Shown here: positions 45,340 through 55,084 of the stretch, in pieces | Layout of the letters: each line of letters starts with the position of its first letter | How positions within the stretch are numbered: position 1 is the stretch's first letter | Source of the DNA: Monodelphis domestica | Taxonomy: Eukaryota > Chordata > Mammalia > Didelphimorphia > Didelphidae | Reading direction: 5' to 3' | NCBI RefSeq assembly: GCF_027887165.1 | Contig: NC_077228.1 | Location: 213,145,635-213,209,634, forward strand | Length of the DNA: 64,000 nt | Position numbers and translations under genes: made by a program | Notes under the pieces: generated by a model | What the model was told of the DNA's origin: nothing | The model's database searches: none | The model's input: the letters and a program-made list of their open reading frames with translations, nothing else

Positions 45340-45584
45340 TTCTGAGCCCATCTCCCTCCGCCCATGATGCGGCACGCAGCAGCACGGAGCTCTTTCTCTC
45401 TTTCCTCCCATGCACCAGGGTGGAAGTGTATGCGGCAGGAAGAATAGAACAACTATTCTTTGTTATTCTAAAACCCCTGACTCAGCCTCAGGCTTTCCCA
45501 TCCCCAGACCCGAAGCTTCCCTTTCATTCCTTTAACCTTCCGGGCTCCGAAGAATTTCTTCCTTCTTCCCCTTACTGTCTGCAC
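45340..45584. other. GC-richer unassigned block
   Basis: Locally enriched in C+G with a few CpGs (CATGATGCGGCACGCAGCAG, TTCCGGGCTCCGAAG). Too CpG-poor for a promoter island and without coding potential. It may be part of an unrecognised retroelement. Confidence 0.35.
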
Positions 45585-45720
45585 CAGCAAAGTCAATAAA
45601 CATTTATTCCAGGAGCCCGACCCTGAGCTAAGCACTTCACTTCGGACACAAAGAAATGCGTGGCAGCCCCTGCCCTGGGGGAGGGGAGTATCACAGGCTA
45701 AAGGAGGAAGAGAACATAAA
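45585..45720 (-). mobile_element. L2 3' end, antisense
   Basis: AATAAACATTTATTCCAGGA, CCTGAGCTAAGCACTTCACT, CAGCCCCTGCCCTGG. Confidence 0.6.
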
Positions 45721-46142
45721 AAGAAGGTGAAAAACAGATGCTGGGGAGAGGAACCCGGTAGGGGCAGGGACCTTGGGACTTCTTTAGCCTGATGGAGATT
45801 AAAATGAGGAAGAGAACCTTTGACTTGATTTCATCTTGCAAAACGATGAGTCTATGGAGATCATGAAGTCCGGGAAAGCAGACAGGTGGGAAATAACAGG
45901 TGAATTTCCTAGGTGCCCTCTTAAAATGGTGGAAAATTTAGGAGGAGCTATCAGATGTGTCTCTCCCCTTCACTTAGAGCAAGAAAAGACAGGGCAGCAG
46001 GGACTGGGAGGTGCTGAGGAGATGCCGATTTCATCTTTTTTTTTTTTAACCTTTACATTCCTTATTAAGATCAATACTATGTAATGGTTCTAAGGCAAAA
46101 GAGTGGTAAGAGCTGGGCAATGGGGGGTGAGGGGGGTGAGGT

Positions 46143-46952
46143 TGATATGGGGATACAGGTTTTCCCTCTGGACACCCAAACTCCAGAAGTGTTCTAGGTC
46201 AAAGGGGACATAAGAAATTCCCTTCTAGGAGCATCCAATCCCACTTTTGGACTTCCCCCTAGATCAGTGATGGTGAACCTTTTAAAGACTGGTGCTGTGC
46301 ACCTCCCTCCACATGCTGAGTACACTCCACTAAGTTTTACCCCACACAGGGAAGGAAGAAAGAGCTCCCATTGGGCTGCTGGACAGAGGGGCACAAGAGG
46401 AGGAAAAAAAAGGCATCAGGCATGGTGGAAAGGGGGAAGGGAACAACTCTGCTGGAGATTCTCTGCCTTTCAAACTCTGCCTAACAAACTCTGGGGTTGG
46501 GGAGGGAGGGTATCCATGTGCCCACAGAGAGTGCGCTTAGTGCCATCTTTGGTACCAGTGCCATAGGTTTGCCATCAGTGCCCTAGATCATAAATTAATA
46601 TAGATCCGAACTTCTGGTTCCACTCTGATAAGCATCAAAAGATATCTAACCTAATCATCCTTTGAATTCCATAGATCTCATACTCCCAATCTCAGTGAAA
46701 TTATCTCATTCCCACCCCCCTTTTCTTATTTTATGACCACTGCTGTCAAAAGGGCATAAAATCCCCATACCCCATCTCCTCAGGGAGGCAGTGTCTACCC
46801 TTGCATCTCTCTCCTGGCTATTTGGTATTGCTTCCAAATTTCAAATTAATAAATTTCTCTTTTTATTTTTAAGCTAAGTTTTAGAGTCTTGCTTCTTGCA
46901 AAGGGCAACTTGTCCCAAATCTGAGGTTTCACTTCAAAGCTCTCCTACAACA
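46143..46952 (+). mobile_element. LTR fossil inside the SINE, carrying a hAT insertion
   Basis: It begins TGATATGGGG and ends CTCCTACAACA, with a TATA-like GGGCATAAAATCC and an AATAAA at about 46848 in TTAATAAATTTCTC. Without the hAT insertion it is about 486 bp. Flanking AGGT/AAGT may be a decayed 4-bp duplication. No coding sequence: a solo LTR fossil. Confidence 0.65.
46265..46580. mobile_element. Non-autonomous hAT DNA transposon with perfect 8-bp duplication
   Basis: Terminal inverted repeats CAGTGATGGTGAACCTTT at the left and the reverse complement of CACTGATGGCAAACCTAT at the right, with CCCTAGAT at 46257-46264 and 46581-46588. 316 bp with no transposase. The 8-bp duplication is a hAT hallmark. 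The nnnTAnnn form fits Buster-type hATs. Confidence 0.85.
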
Positions 46953-47189
46953 AAGTGACTTGCCCAGGGTCAGCTAAGAAGTATTTATTGGAAGTCACAT
47001 TTCAACCCAGGACCTCTCATTTCCAGGTCTGGATCTATCCACTGGACTACCTAACTGTCCTCTTGTGCAGATTTCATCTTATAGAATGATGAGTTTCTGG
47101 AGTTCATGAAGTCTAAGAAAATTGCAAGGTAGAAAATGATGAAGTGAATTCCTGGGATCTTTCCTTAAATGGAGGAAGAATTTTCATAT

Positions 47190-47915
47190 AAAAAACACTC
47201 TTTTATCAAGTATTCTAGTATTTTTAGTTTCTCCACTAGGAGTATGATCTAGGGAGTCATAAACTGTTAGCTCTCCAAGAGCTTCCATTCTTAATTAATC
47301 TTCATTTTTAGATTTTTATTCCACTCATCTCCTTTTGGTTCATTTTAACCTGCATCTTTTGTTCTTGTCTTTGGCTGACTGCCTGAATCATTTACTTTAA
47401 AAAAAAAGACATTCAAATAGGATCAGAGAAAGCCCAAACTTCTTACACTGATAATTTGGCCTCATTTATGTTCCTTTTCCCTTTTCCCCCCTTGTTTCTT
47501 TTGCCATTTCTTTTTACCAGATTCTGCTAAAAACATCTTTCCATTGCTCCTCTGCTGACAATTTGGTGTGAAGAACTGTGTTTCCTGTGTTGTCCTATTA
47601 GGTTGCTAGGTGGGGAAATATAACACTGTCAGAAGAGTATGAGCCAAGTTGTTATCATGATGATTTTTCCTACTTTGTAGCAATGCAAAACCACCTGTTT
47701 CTATAGCCCAGGGAACCAGAAGCTGGCTTCTTGCCAACCCCTGTGTCTTTAGTTGCCATCTATGAACCAGTCAAACCTCCTTCCATGATTTTTCAAAGAC
47801 CAGTCAATGGCTGGGCCTCAACACTCACAATCCTGTGATATAGTTCTTGCTCACTTACATTCATCAGTTTCAGGTCACTTCAGCTAGGTTGCCTTTGATC
47901 CCCTGCTATACACCA
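47190..47915. other. No gene or repeat recognised
   Basis: AT-rich intergenic sequence without supported features. Confidence 0.4.
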
Positions 47916-47985
47916 GATTATAAACTCCTTGAGGGCAGGGACTATCTTTTGTCTTTTTTGGTATGATTTGAGCCTCAGAGTCCAT
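47915..47985 (+). mobile_element. L2 3' piece, sense
   Basis: ATTATAAACTCCTTGAGGGC then AGGGACTATCTTTTGTC. Confidence 0.6.
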
Positions 47986-48129
47986 TGGTATTAGACTCTC
48001 TTCTTATTGGTGGAGATCAGTGCCCTGTGCCTGCTAGAGGGTTGGGCCAAAAATGGGGAGAGTGGGAGAAAAGAGGTATTTGGACTCTTCCGTTTCTTCA
48101 GAGTTCTTCTGACCCATGGCATTGAAAGA

Positions 48130-48260
48130 AGATGGATGAGCAACTAGAGTGCCAGGCCTGGAGTTGGGAGGACCCAGATTTAAATCTGGCCTCAGACATT
48201 TCCTAGCTATGTGACCCTGGGCAGGTCATTTAACCTTGCCTTTCTGTCTTAAAGTTTGTT
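48130..48260 (+). mobile_element. Truncated MAR1/SINE1-type SINE
   Basis: GAGCAACTAGAGTGCCAGGC, TTAAATCTGGCCTCAGACAT, TGTGACCCTGGGCAGGTCAT. The 3' half is mostly missing and is followed by an AGAGA-rich stretch (48265-48330). Confidence 0.82.
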
Positions 48261-48839
48261 GAAAGAAAGATAAAGAGAGAGAAAAGGAGAGGTGAGGTGC
48301 AGGAGAAGAGAGAAGAGAAGTGAGGAGGTGCAGGAGATTCTTTTCAGGACTGAAAAGAGAAAGACTCAGGGAAAAGACAACATATAGAACTTGGATCATG
48401 TATTTATTTCAGCTTGCTATATTAGGGGCTTTAGGGAATTTCTCCAAGTAAGATCTGGGACTTTTTCTCTTGGTTGAACTGAGTAATTTCTCTCTTGATA
48501 GGATAAGTGGATTGTGTGTTGTGTATGTGAATGTGTTCATTGTAGGACTGGTTTTTGGTGGGAAGGAAGTCCAATCTTGGAAATAAAGCTTTAAATATTC
48601 CTTTCTGCATTTAGAATAGCAATCAGGACTTTAACTTGAGTGTAAAAATTATATGCCCTCGACTAATAATATTTAAGGGATCCGATAGATATAAAGGAAA
48701 ACAGAGGGGCCAGTTTCTGGTTCCAACCTTGTTTCCTTTTTTGACAAGATTTAAAATCTTTTGGAGAAGGAAGGATGGGAGGTGAGATAGATAAGAAATG
48801 TCTATTCTTGCCTCTCTGAAAGCTACATTTATAACACCA

Positions 48840-48915
48840 CATCAAGATAGCCTTGCTACATTTGTATTCCCAGCTCTCAGCACAAGGCTGGCATATAGTA
48901 GACGCTTAATAAATG
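48840..48915 (+). mobile_element. L2 3' tail, sense
   Basis: TTTGTATTCCCAGCTCTCAG, ACAAGGCTGGCATATAGTAG, CGCTTAATAAATGACTC. Confidence 0.65.
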
Positions 48916-48965
48916 ACTCAGGGCTTGCTTCTCACTGGATTTGCCTGCAAATCCTAACATGGACT

Positions 48966-49384
48966 TGTCAACATGGAAATCTAGAAGTTCCCAGTTTATT
49001 TAGTTTGAGGGTAGAAACCCCAGGGTTTGACCTTGTCACAGGAGAGGTTTCCCCCTGAGGGAAGGTCCCACTTCACCGGCCAATAGACATCCACTTCAGG
49101 TGGGAGGCAGATCCCATCGGAAGTCAAGTAGTTCTTTTGTCTCCAGAAGCCTTTCCCAGTATGTCACACCATCCTTCGGAGGATCCAACTCAGGACCTTC
49201 AAGATGTGCTACCTACTGCACCAAGGCTGAAGTGGATGTCTAAAGGCTGAAGTGGATGTCTATTGTCTGGTGAAGTAGGTAGGAACTTCCCTCAGAGGGA
49301 AACTCTCCTGTGACAAGGTTAAAATCTGGGGGTTTCTACTTCCCTACTAAATAAACTGGGGACTTCTAGATTTCCACGTTGACA
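48966..49384. mobile_element. Fold-back LTR-derived element with perfect 4-bp duplication
   Basis: 419 bp starting TGTCAACATGG and ending CCACGTTGACA. Both ends are the same (5', U3-side) end of the LTR family seen at 41098-41698, placed head to head: 48966-49098 is the inverted match of about 49228-49384. GACT flanks both sides (48962-48965, 49385-49388). The centre holds a short tandem repeat of AAGGCTGAAGTGGATGTCT. A fossil with no coding part. Confidence 0.85.
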
Positions 49385-49611
49385 GACTCCTATCACTGAA
49401 CTTCCAGCAGCTCAATCTTTCTAACCTTTCAAAACTCACAAACTTAATCTGGTCTGTCTCTAACACTCCACCTAAATTAGGAAAGAATAAACTCAAGAAC
49501 AGAAAGAATATCAAGGATACAGGCATTGTTTATGTTGATACAGGTAAGGAGACTAGGCTGGTGCTACTCTCTTTTCCCACCTGGAGGCTCACAGGAATTG
49601 TTCCTGTCTCT

Positions 49612-49800
49612 GTGGTGGGTGGCTCAATGGATTGAGAGCCAGGCCCAGAGATGGGAGGTCCTGGGTTCAGATGTGATCTCAGATATTTCCTAATTGTATG
49701 ACCTTGGACAAGTCACTTAACCCCCATTGCCTAGCCCTGACCACTCTTCTGCCTTGGAACCAATGCACAGTATTGATTCTAAGAAAGAGGGTGAGAGTTT
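49612..49800 (+). mobile_element. MAR1/SINE1-type SINE
   Basis: Sense copy: GGTGGCTCAATGGATTGAGA, GGTCCTGGGTTCAGATGTGA, TTGATTCTAAGAAAGAGGGT. Confidence 0.9.
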
Positions 49801-49892
49801 TGAATGAAAAAAAATTTTTTTTTTAATTTTCCTGGACCTCTAAGGCTTTACGGGACCTTGGAAGAAATTTTTATGTGGTTTGTGTAGAATGT

Positions 49893-50380
49893 TGTAGCTC
49901 CCAGTAGTGAGAGTAGGCCCCAATAAAATCAGAGCCATCAGCTAGCTAGAGCCAAACACATAGCTTACCTACCCCCACCCCCACATGAAAACTTAATCCA
50001 ATTCCTTCCCAAATACTAGATGTTCTTCCAAGAAATCAATGTTGCAGGAATTCTGTGAGAAACTTTGTTAGATGGTTACACACTGACATATTGAATTATT
50101 ATCCTATAGAAAACTCTGTCTAAGCTTTGGTGAGGTAACCTAAGTCATTGTACTAAGATTGTAAATCATTACTAACCATTGTCCCTGCAAAAGGCTTACC
50201 TAATCCCTTATCCCATGTCACTTTTTCTATAAAATACTAGCTGTGATCAATAAACTTTGCCAGCTTCACTGTCCTTCCTTATGAGTGTCATCCTTCTCCC
50301 CACATCTCATTCTCCTCACCCCTTCAGGACCCCTGAATGTTTGTCAGGACCCCTTAGGATCCCCAATAGAATGGGACATC
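49893..50380 (+). mobile_element. LTR-like fossil, sense
   Basis: TGTAGCTCCC near the start, TATA-like TTCTATAAAATACTAGC at about 50225, and an AATAAA 25 bases on (GATCAATAAACTTTGCC), followed by a C/T-rich R-U5-like stretch with CTTATGAGTGTC. This order is typical of a gammaretrovirus-like LTR. The limits are uncertain and no coding part was recognised. Confidence 0.55.
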
Positions 50381-51570
50381 TAAAATTTTTGACCAGTCTC
50401 TAGCTTAATTGACCTTATGTACTGAGGGGGAAGAGTTTACGACCAGAACAATTTGGTTTCTCACTTGAAGGTAAGAGAATGATAAGCAGGTCCCATTCCT
50501 GATTTACTGCATGGGAAGCTTTATTAGAAATCAGGTTTCCTTCAAAGCCAGGCTTTTTGTTGCCTTTTTCCTTGTTGCCTTTGGGTTAAGGAAGGACATT
50601 TTGAAAATCAAAACAAGACCTTCTTACTATGAAGCAAACCCTCAATAAACTTTGCAAATTGTTTCTTTGTTGAGTTTTTATGTATTTGGGGCAATTGGAT
50701 TTTTACCTATACTCTACTTACATGAGATTTGTGCTACAGTGAATTATTTGAGACTATATCCTGACAGTAGTAGAGAAGTAAGTGAAAAAGCAATGCTTAT
50801 ACCTCCTTAGACTAGAGATAACTATTCTAGCTTGGGAGATGTTACTCAAAAGGAGCACCAGAATGGCGATAGTGGAGGACAGTTAGGGCTCAGTGGAGAA
50901 TGTGCCTATTCAGGGAGCCTGCTTCTGGAAATGTTTGATAATATGGAATGGAGGTCCCCTGATCAACATTTGAGATCATGACTGTTTCCAGTCCTCTAGG
51001 TTACTGTGGTTAAAAAAAAACAACACTTTTAAAAAAATTCATTGCTGGGTCTGCATTCAGAAAGCACTAACCAGTCAAATTAGGCTCTTCTCTCCATCCT
51101 CTCTCTCATCCCAACTTCATTTAAATAGAGGCAAAGACTGCTATAACCTTCCTGGCGGGAGTAGATTGCTTTCTCCATCTAGATCAACAAGAAGTTATAT
51201 CTTCCTACTTCTGTCCTCATTGGGCCTATTCTGCCGTTGGTGAAGGAGTATTGGAGACAAAACATGAGGCTGCAACCGCATGCAGTTAAAATTTGAAGAA
51301 CAAGACACCATACATTCCTGCCAGGGTTTGCAGGCAGCTGATCAGAGTAGAAATCTGAGTTTAGAATGATTTCCTTGTCTTAGCACAGCATTATATTAAA
51401 GGAAGCCAATTGGGGTTGGGGGTAAAGTTCTCATCTATCATCAATGTTAAATTTGGAAATGAACTTAATGGGAAAGACACTCCTAATTCCTCAGGGCTAC
51501 ATCTAGAACCCTAATGGGGAGAGAGGACAGAGGTAGCTTGGAGACTCAACTCATAAAACTGGACTTGGGG
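50381..51570. other. Unassigned, possibly retroelement-derived
   Basis: Follows the LTR-like unit. 50640-50690 (CTCAATAAACTTTGCAAATT) resembles that unit's polyadenylation region, so part may belong to another LTR fossil. No open frame is supported. Confidence 0.35.
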
Positions 51571-51585
51571 TAAGAATTCCTAGTC

Positions 51586-51791
51586 CTGTGGTAGTGAACC
51601 TATGGTATACATGCCAGAGGTGGGCACTCAGAGCCCTCTCTGTGGGCATTCCTGCCATTACCTCAGCACAGAGTTTGCCAGAGTTCCATGACTAGAAAGC
51701 CAGAGGAATGCAGGGTTGGGCTACTCTCCTCCCTCTCTCTCCACCTATGCCTGAGAACACGCTTGCCCCTCTAAAAAGTTCACCATCATTT
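51586..51791. mobile_element. Short non-autonomous hAT relative
   Basis: Left end CTGTGGTAGTGAACCTATGG and right end AAGTTCACCATCATTT resemble the termini of the 46265 element. TCCTAGTC (51578-51585) and CCCTAGTC (51792-51799) form an 8-bp duplication with one mismatch. 206 bp with no transposase. Confidence 0.75.
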
Positions 51792-51807
51792 CCCTAGTCT
51801 ATATAAG

Positions 51808-51991
51808 GGAGAGATTCTTAACTTTTTTTGTGTCATAGCCTCCTTTGGTAATCTGGGAAAAACCTATAGACACCGCAGAACAGTGTTTTTAAATGTACAA
51901 AATAAAATATGTAGGATTACAAAGGAAACCAATTATATTATATAATTTTTTTCCTAAAAAAATAACTTGGATCCCAGGTTAAGAACTCCTT
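51808..51991. mobile_element. Second small inverted-repeat DNA transposon (hAT-like)
   Basis: The ends AGATTCTTAACTTT and CAGGTTAAGAACTCCT are inverted copies. The interior includes GTGTCATAGCCTCCTTTGG and AATAAAATATGTAGGATTAC. It resembles old mammalian MITE-like hATs with a 'gggttcttaacc' terminus. The family name is uncertain. Confidence 0.6.
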
Positions 51992-52129
51992 ATAGAATAA
52001 GCCCAAGTACCACTCTTTCTCTGTGTATTATACCAAGAATTGCTTCTCTTTTGAGGAAAATTTGTGCTGAGGATAAAGTTTATGGGACAGGTTGTACTTC
52101 TTTGGTTTGTTTCACAAAAAAATTAGGTT

Positions 52130-52620
52130 GAATTTTTTTCCCAATAAATAAAAATCCATTTTCTTTCTATTACCCCAGCCATAAGAAATAAAAAAGAAAT
52201 ACAAAATCTTTATAGCATATATATATATATATATAAAACAAAATAAATCCCTATATTGGCCATGTCAAAAAAATGTTTTAATCTGAACTCTTGTGTCCAT
52301 TACCTCCCTGTCAGCAGTTGCGTAGTATATTTCATCATAGGTCCTTCCTCTGGAATTGAGTTTGGCCATTTCATTCATGGGGTTCTTAAGTCTTTCAGAG
52401 TTCCTTGTCTTTACAATGTTGTTATTGTAGAAATTGTTCTCTTGGTCCTGAACTTCACTCTACATTGGTTTGTATAGGTCTTCTCAGATTTCTCTGAAAC
52501 TCTCCATCATTTCTTACAGCCCAATAATATTCCATTCTATTCATGAACCATAATTTATTTAGCCATTCCCCAATTAAAAGCAAAAGATCATTTCTGAAAG
52601 GGACAAGTTGTTTTTCTTCT
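52130..52620 (-). mobile_element. L1 3' region, antisense
   Basis: CCTTCCTCTGGAATTGAGTT, CAGAGTTCCTTGTCTTTAC, CTCTCCATCATTTCTTACAG, CATTCCCCAATTAAAAGC. It contains a short (AT)n run at 52217-52235. Confidence 0.7.
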
Positions 52621-53670
52621 CAGCCTAGAAGAGACTGAAAATTTCTAAAACCTAATCATGAATCCTGGAAGTTGCAGTCCCATATAGAGAGCATTGTTTT
52701 CTCTCTGCTCTAGGAGAGACTACCAAAAGCTCCTAGCTAGAGAGGACATCTGTTGCTTCAGTTTTTAACTGGACTGAGGCAGAGCGGAGGGGCATTTAAC
52801 TGAAGCCCAAAATGAGAGCAGTGGGCAGTAGTAGTTAGCAGAAAGTGGCATAATGGCCGTCAGGGAGACAGAAAAATTCTAGTAGGAACATTGAATTGAG
52901 AATAAAAATGAGGTTATTGATGTTACTGGAGATCCCCCTGCTTAGTATTTCACCGATTCTAACTATGAAGAATGTGGATAGCTGGAATAGACTAAAGCCT
53001 AACTGTTGTCACTCCTTATTATGAGGGAAAGGATAGTAAATATCCCCCGTGCCTGTTTCAGATACACTTTCCAAATTATTTTCCTGATTTCTTTAAGCTG
53101 TTTCAATTTCTTGATTTTTGTCCCCCTTCAACTTTGCCTGATCCTAAGTGATCTGTTACTTAGGACTCTCAATTGCATATGGACGGAAGTGCAATGATTA
53201 GTTTGGCTAGTCACTGGACTAAACAGATCAGAGATCTAGAAATCTGTTCAAAATTCTAATGTTTTATTTATTTCACTGAGGGGGAGCTATCAATTGAGAT
53301 CAGTTTTCATGGTTTTGATTGTACTACTCTTATCAGTATCAGAGAGATGGATTAGGGCCCTGAACTCTTAGGCAATGAATCCTTGAGTGAACCAGATTCA
53401 GGTGGTTTAGGTTGGTAGTTATCCCAGAGAAATTTCTAGGAGAAGCCTGGACAAAGAGAAGCTCACACTTCCTGGACCAATCTGTGGGAGGAGGAAAGTG
53501 GACTTTGGAGAGAATCTGCCCTGCACAAATTCTCCCTTTCTTTTCATTTTCAGTATTTCCCATTATTCTTAATTATATGTTTTCTATGTAGCTTTTACTG
53601 TTGTTTTAGTTCATTAATAAAGTATCCCTTTAGCCCTTTTTTAGTTTAGTGTTAAATCCATGGATTATTT
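52621..53670. other. No gene or repeat recognised
   Basis: About 1 kb unassigned. The frames at 53006-53197 and 53339-53563 have no domains. Confidence 0.4.
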
Positions 53671-53671
53671 C

Positions 53672-53845
53672 AGGGGGCAGCTGGGTAACTCAGGGGATTG
53701 AGAGCCAGGCCTAGAGACTGGAGGTCCTGGGTTCATATATGAACTCAGATACTTCCCAGCTGTGTGACCCTGGACAAGTCACTTGACCCCCATTTCCTAG
53801 CCCTGACCACTCTTCTGCCTTGGAACCAATACACAGTATTGGCAT
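53672..53845 (+). mobile_element. MAR1/SINE1-type SINE with altered tail
   Basis: GGGGGCAGCTGGGTAACTCA to CCAATACACAGTATTG. The usual TTCTAAGACAGAAGG tail is replaced by a short tandem repeat. Confidence 0.9.
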
Positions 53846-53880
53846 AATTATTATTGGCATAATTATTATTGGCATAATCA
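53838..53880. repeat. Three copies of a 15-base tandem repeat
   Basis: ATTGGCATAATTATT at 53838-53852 and 53853-53867, then a near-complete third copy. It begins inside the SINE end. Confidence 0.9.
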
Positions 53881-54420
53881 TATTGTTAGCAGTTTTACAG
53901 CATCAGAACACAGTTGTAGGACTGGCTATCCCAGAAGCTTCCAGCAATTTTACTGGGATTCTTTGGTGAAATGTACCACTGGCTTGGCCTGGCTCACTGC
54001 AGAGAACTGTTCTCTCTGATGTCATACTTTTTTCCTAATTGAACTTTTCCTTATAAATCTTTTTGGAATATGGTGCTTTTCAGCAGTGGTGCTGATTTAA
54101 CTGAGATGGAGCTTGGTCAGTGTCCAGCCTGCTTAGAGCCGCAGGGGCTAATCCAGGCAAATGAATGTAGATATTTGTGAAAACCTTTCTAGCTACCAGA
54201 GCTTGAACTTTGTTGGCACAGTCTTTGAAAACCTAGGATCACTTCTACACCACAACAAAATGATGCTAGAGCAAGGAGTTTGTGGAGCCTCTGTGACAAG
54301 TCCCTCATTCAAAGATCAGTCTTGGAAGAAATTAGAAAGGATTATCATTAGTATGGGGGTTGATGAATGAGTTTATTTTTTGTTTTTCCTAGAGATACTT
54401 TCCAAGACAATTTTTGTAGT
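53881..54420. other. No gene or repeat recognised
   Basis: Unassigned. The frame at 54161-54370 has no recognisable domain. Confidence 0.4.
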
Positions 54421-54424
54421 TGTT

Positions 54425-54565
54425 GTTGAATTTTTAAGGATTATTTAATATATTTTATTTTCCCCAATCATATGTAATAACGGTTTTTAACATTTGTTTT
54501 CCAAAATTTGAGTTCCAAATTCTTTCCATCTTTCCTCTCCCCCTCCCCTTGACAATTTTCAAGGT
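54425..54565 (-). mobile_element. L1 3' end, antisense
   Basis: TTTTCCCCAATCATATGTAA, TTTGAGTTCCAAATTCTTTC, CCTCTCCCCCTCCCC. Confidence 0.65.
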
Positions 54566-54658
54566 TTTAGAAGGGTTAGGAACTCTTGGTGGAGGGAGTA
54601 ACCACACTGACAAAATCACAGATCCTTGAAGTACTTAATTTGGTGAACCACAATGTGA

Positions 54659-54690
54659 CATCATCATCATCATCATCATTATTATTCATG
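54659..54690. repeat. (CAT)n/(TAT)n microsatellite
   Basis: Seven CAT units followed by TAT units. Confidence 0.9.
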
Positions 54691-54824
54691 AACATAAATT
54701 TAAAACCAGAACCCTCAGACAAAATTTGGCCAAAGTATTAAGATCTGCCTTTAACCATCACTTGTATAAATACTATAAAAGTACAAAAGGGTGCTCTTTT
54801 AGTGCATCTTAAAGTAATTTATGG

Positions 54825-55072
54825 GCAGCAGCTAGGTGGCATAGTGGATAGAGTTTAGGTACTGGAATCACAAAGCCTCATCTTCATGAGTTCAAATCTG
54901 GCCTCATATGTGGTAGTTGTGTGACCCTGAACAAGTTACTTCACCCTGCTTGCCTCAGTTTCCTCTTCTGTCAAATTAGCTGGACAAGGAAATGGCAAAC
55001 CACACTAGTGTCCTTGACAAGAAAAACCCAAATGGGGTCACTGAGAATTGGACATGACTGAACAACAAAATA
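54825..55072 (+). mobile_element. RTE-tailed SINE, sense, full length
   Basis: GCAGCTAGGTGGCATAGTGG head, GAGTTCAAATCTGGCCTCAT B box, GGAAATGGCAAACCACACTA, and tail ATTGGACATGACTGAACAAC. It lies directly upstream of the CNRIP1 retrocopy. Confidence 0.92.
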
Positions 55073-55084
55073 ACAGAGCTATTT

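Larger units (their letters stand above)
46038..47069 (-). mobile_element. MAR1/SINE1-type SINE split by an LTR
   Basis: The left part, 46038-46142, starts with a T run and TTAACCTTTACATTCCTTAT. The right part, 46953-47069, has AAGTGACTTGCCCAGGGTCA to CACTGGACTACCTAACTGTC. The direct repeat GATTTCATCTT at 46027-46037 and 47070-47080 is the SINE's target-site duplication. Confidence 0.82.
45827..47185 (+). repeat. Direct tandem repeat (unit about 200 bp), second unit interrupted
   Basis: Unit 1 starts at 45827 (GATTTCATCTTGCAAAACGA, then GAGATCATGAAGTCCGGGAA). Unit 2 starts at 46027, is interrupted after GATTTCATCTT, and resumes at 47081 (ATAGAATGATGAGTTTCTGG, TTCATGAAGTCTAAGAAA). The similarity continues for about 110 bp. 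The origin of the unit is unknown. Confidence 0.75.

Noticed and set aside
45340-45600. Possible second promoter (GC-richer block)
   Set aside because: It has only a handful of CpGs, no adjoining exon that I recognise, and lies among retroelement pieces.
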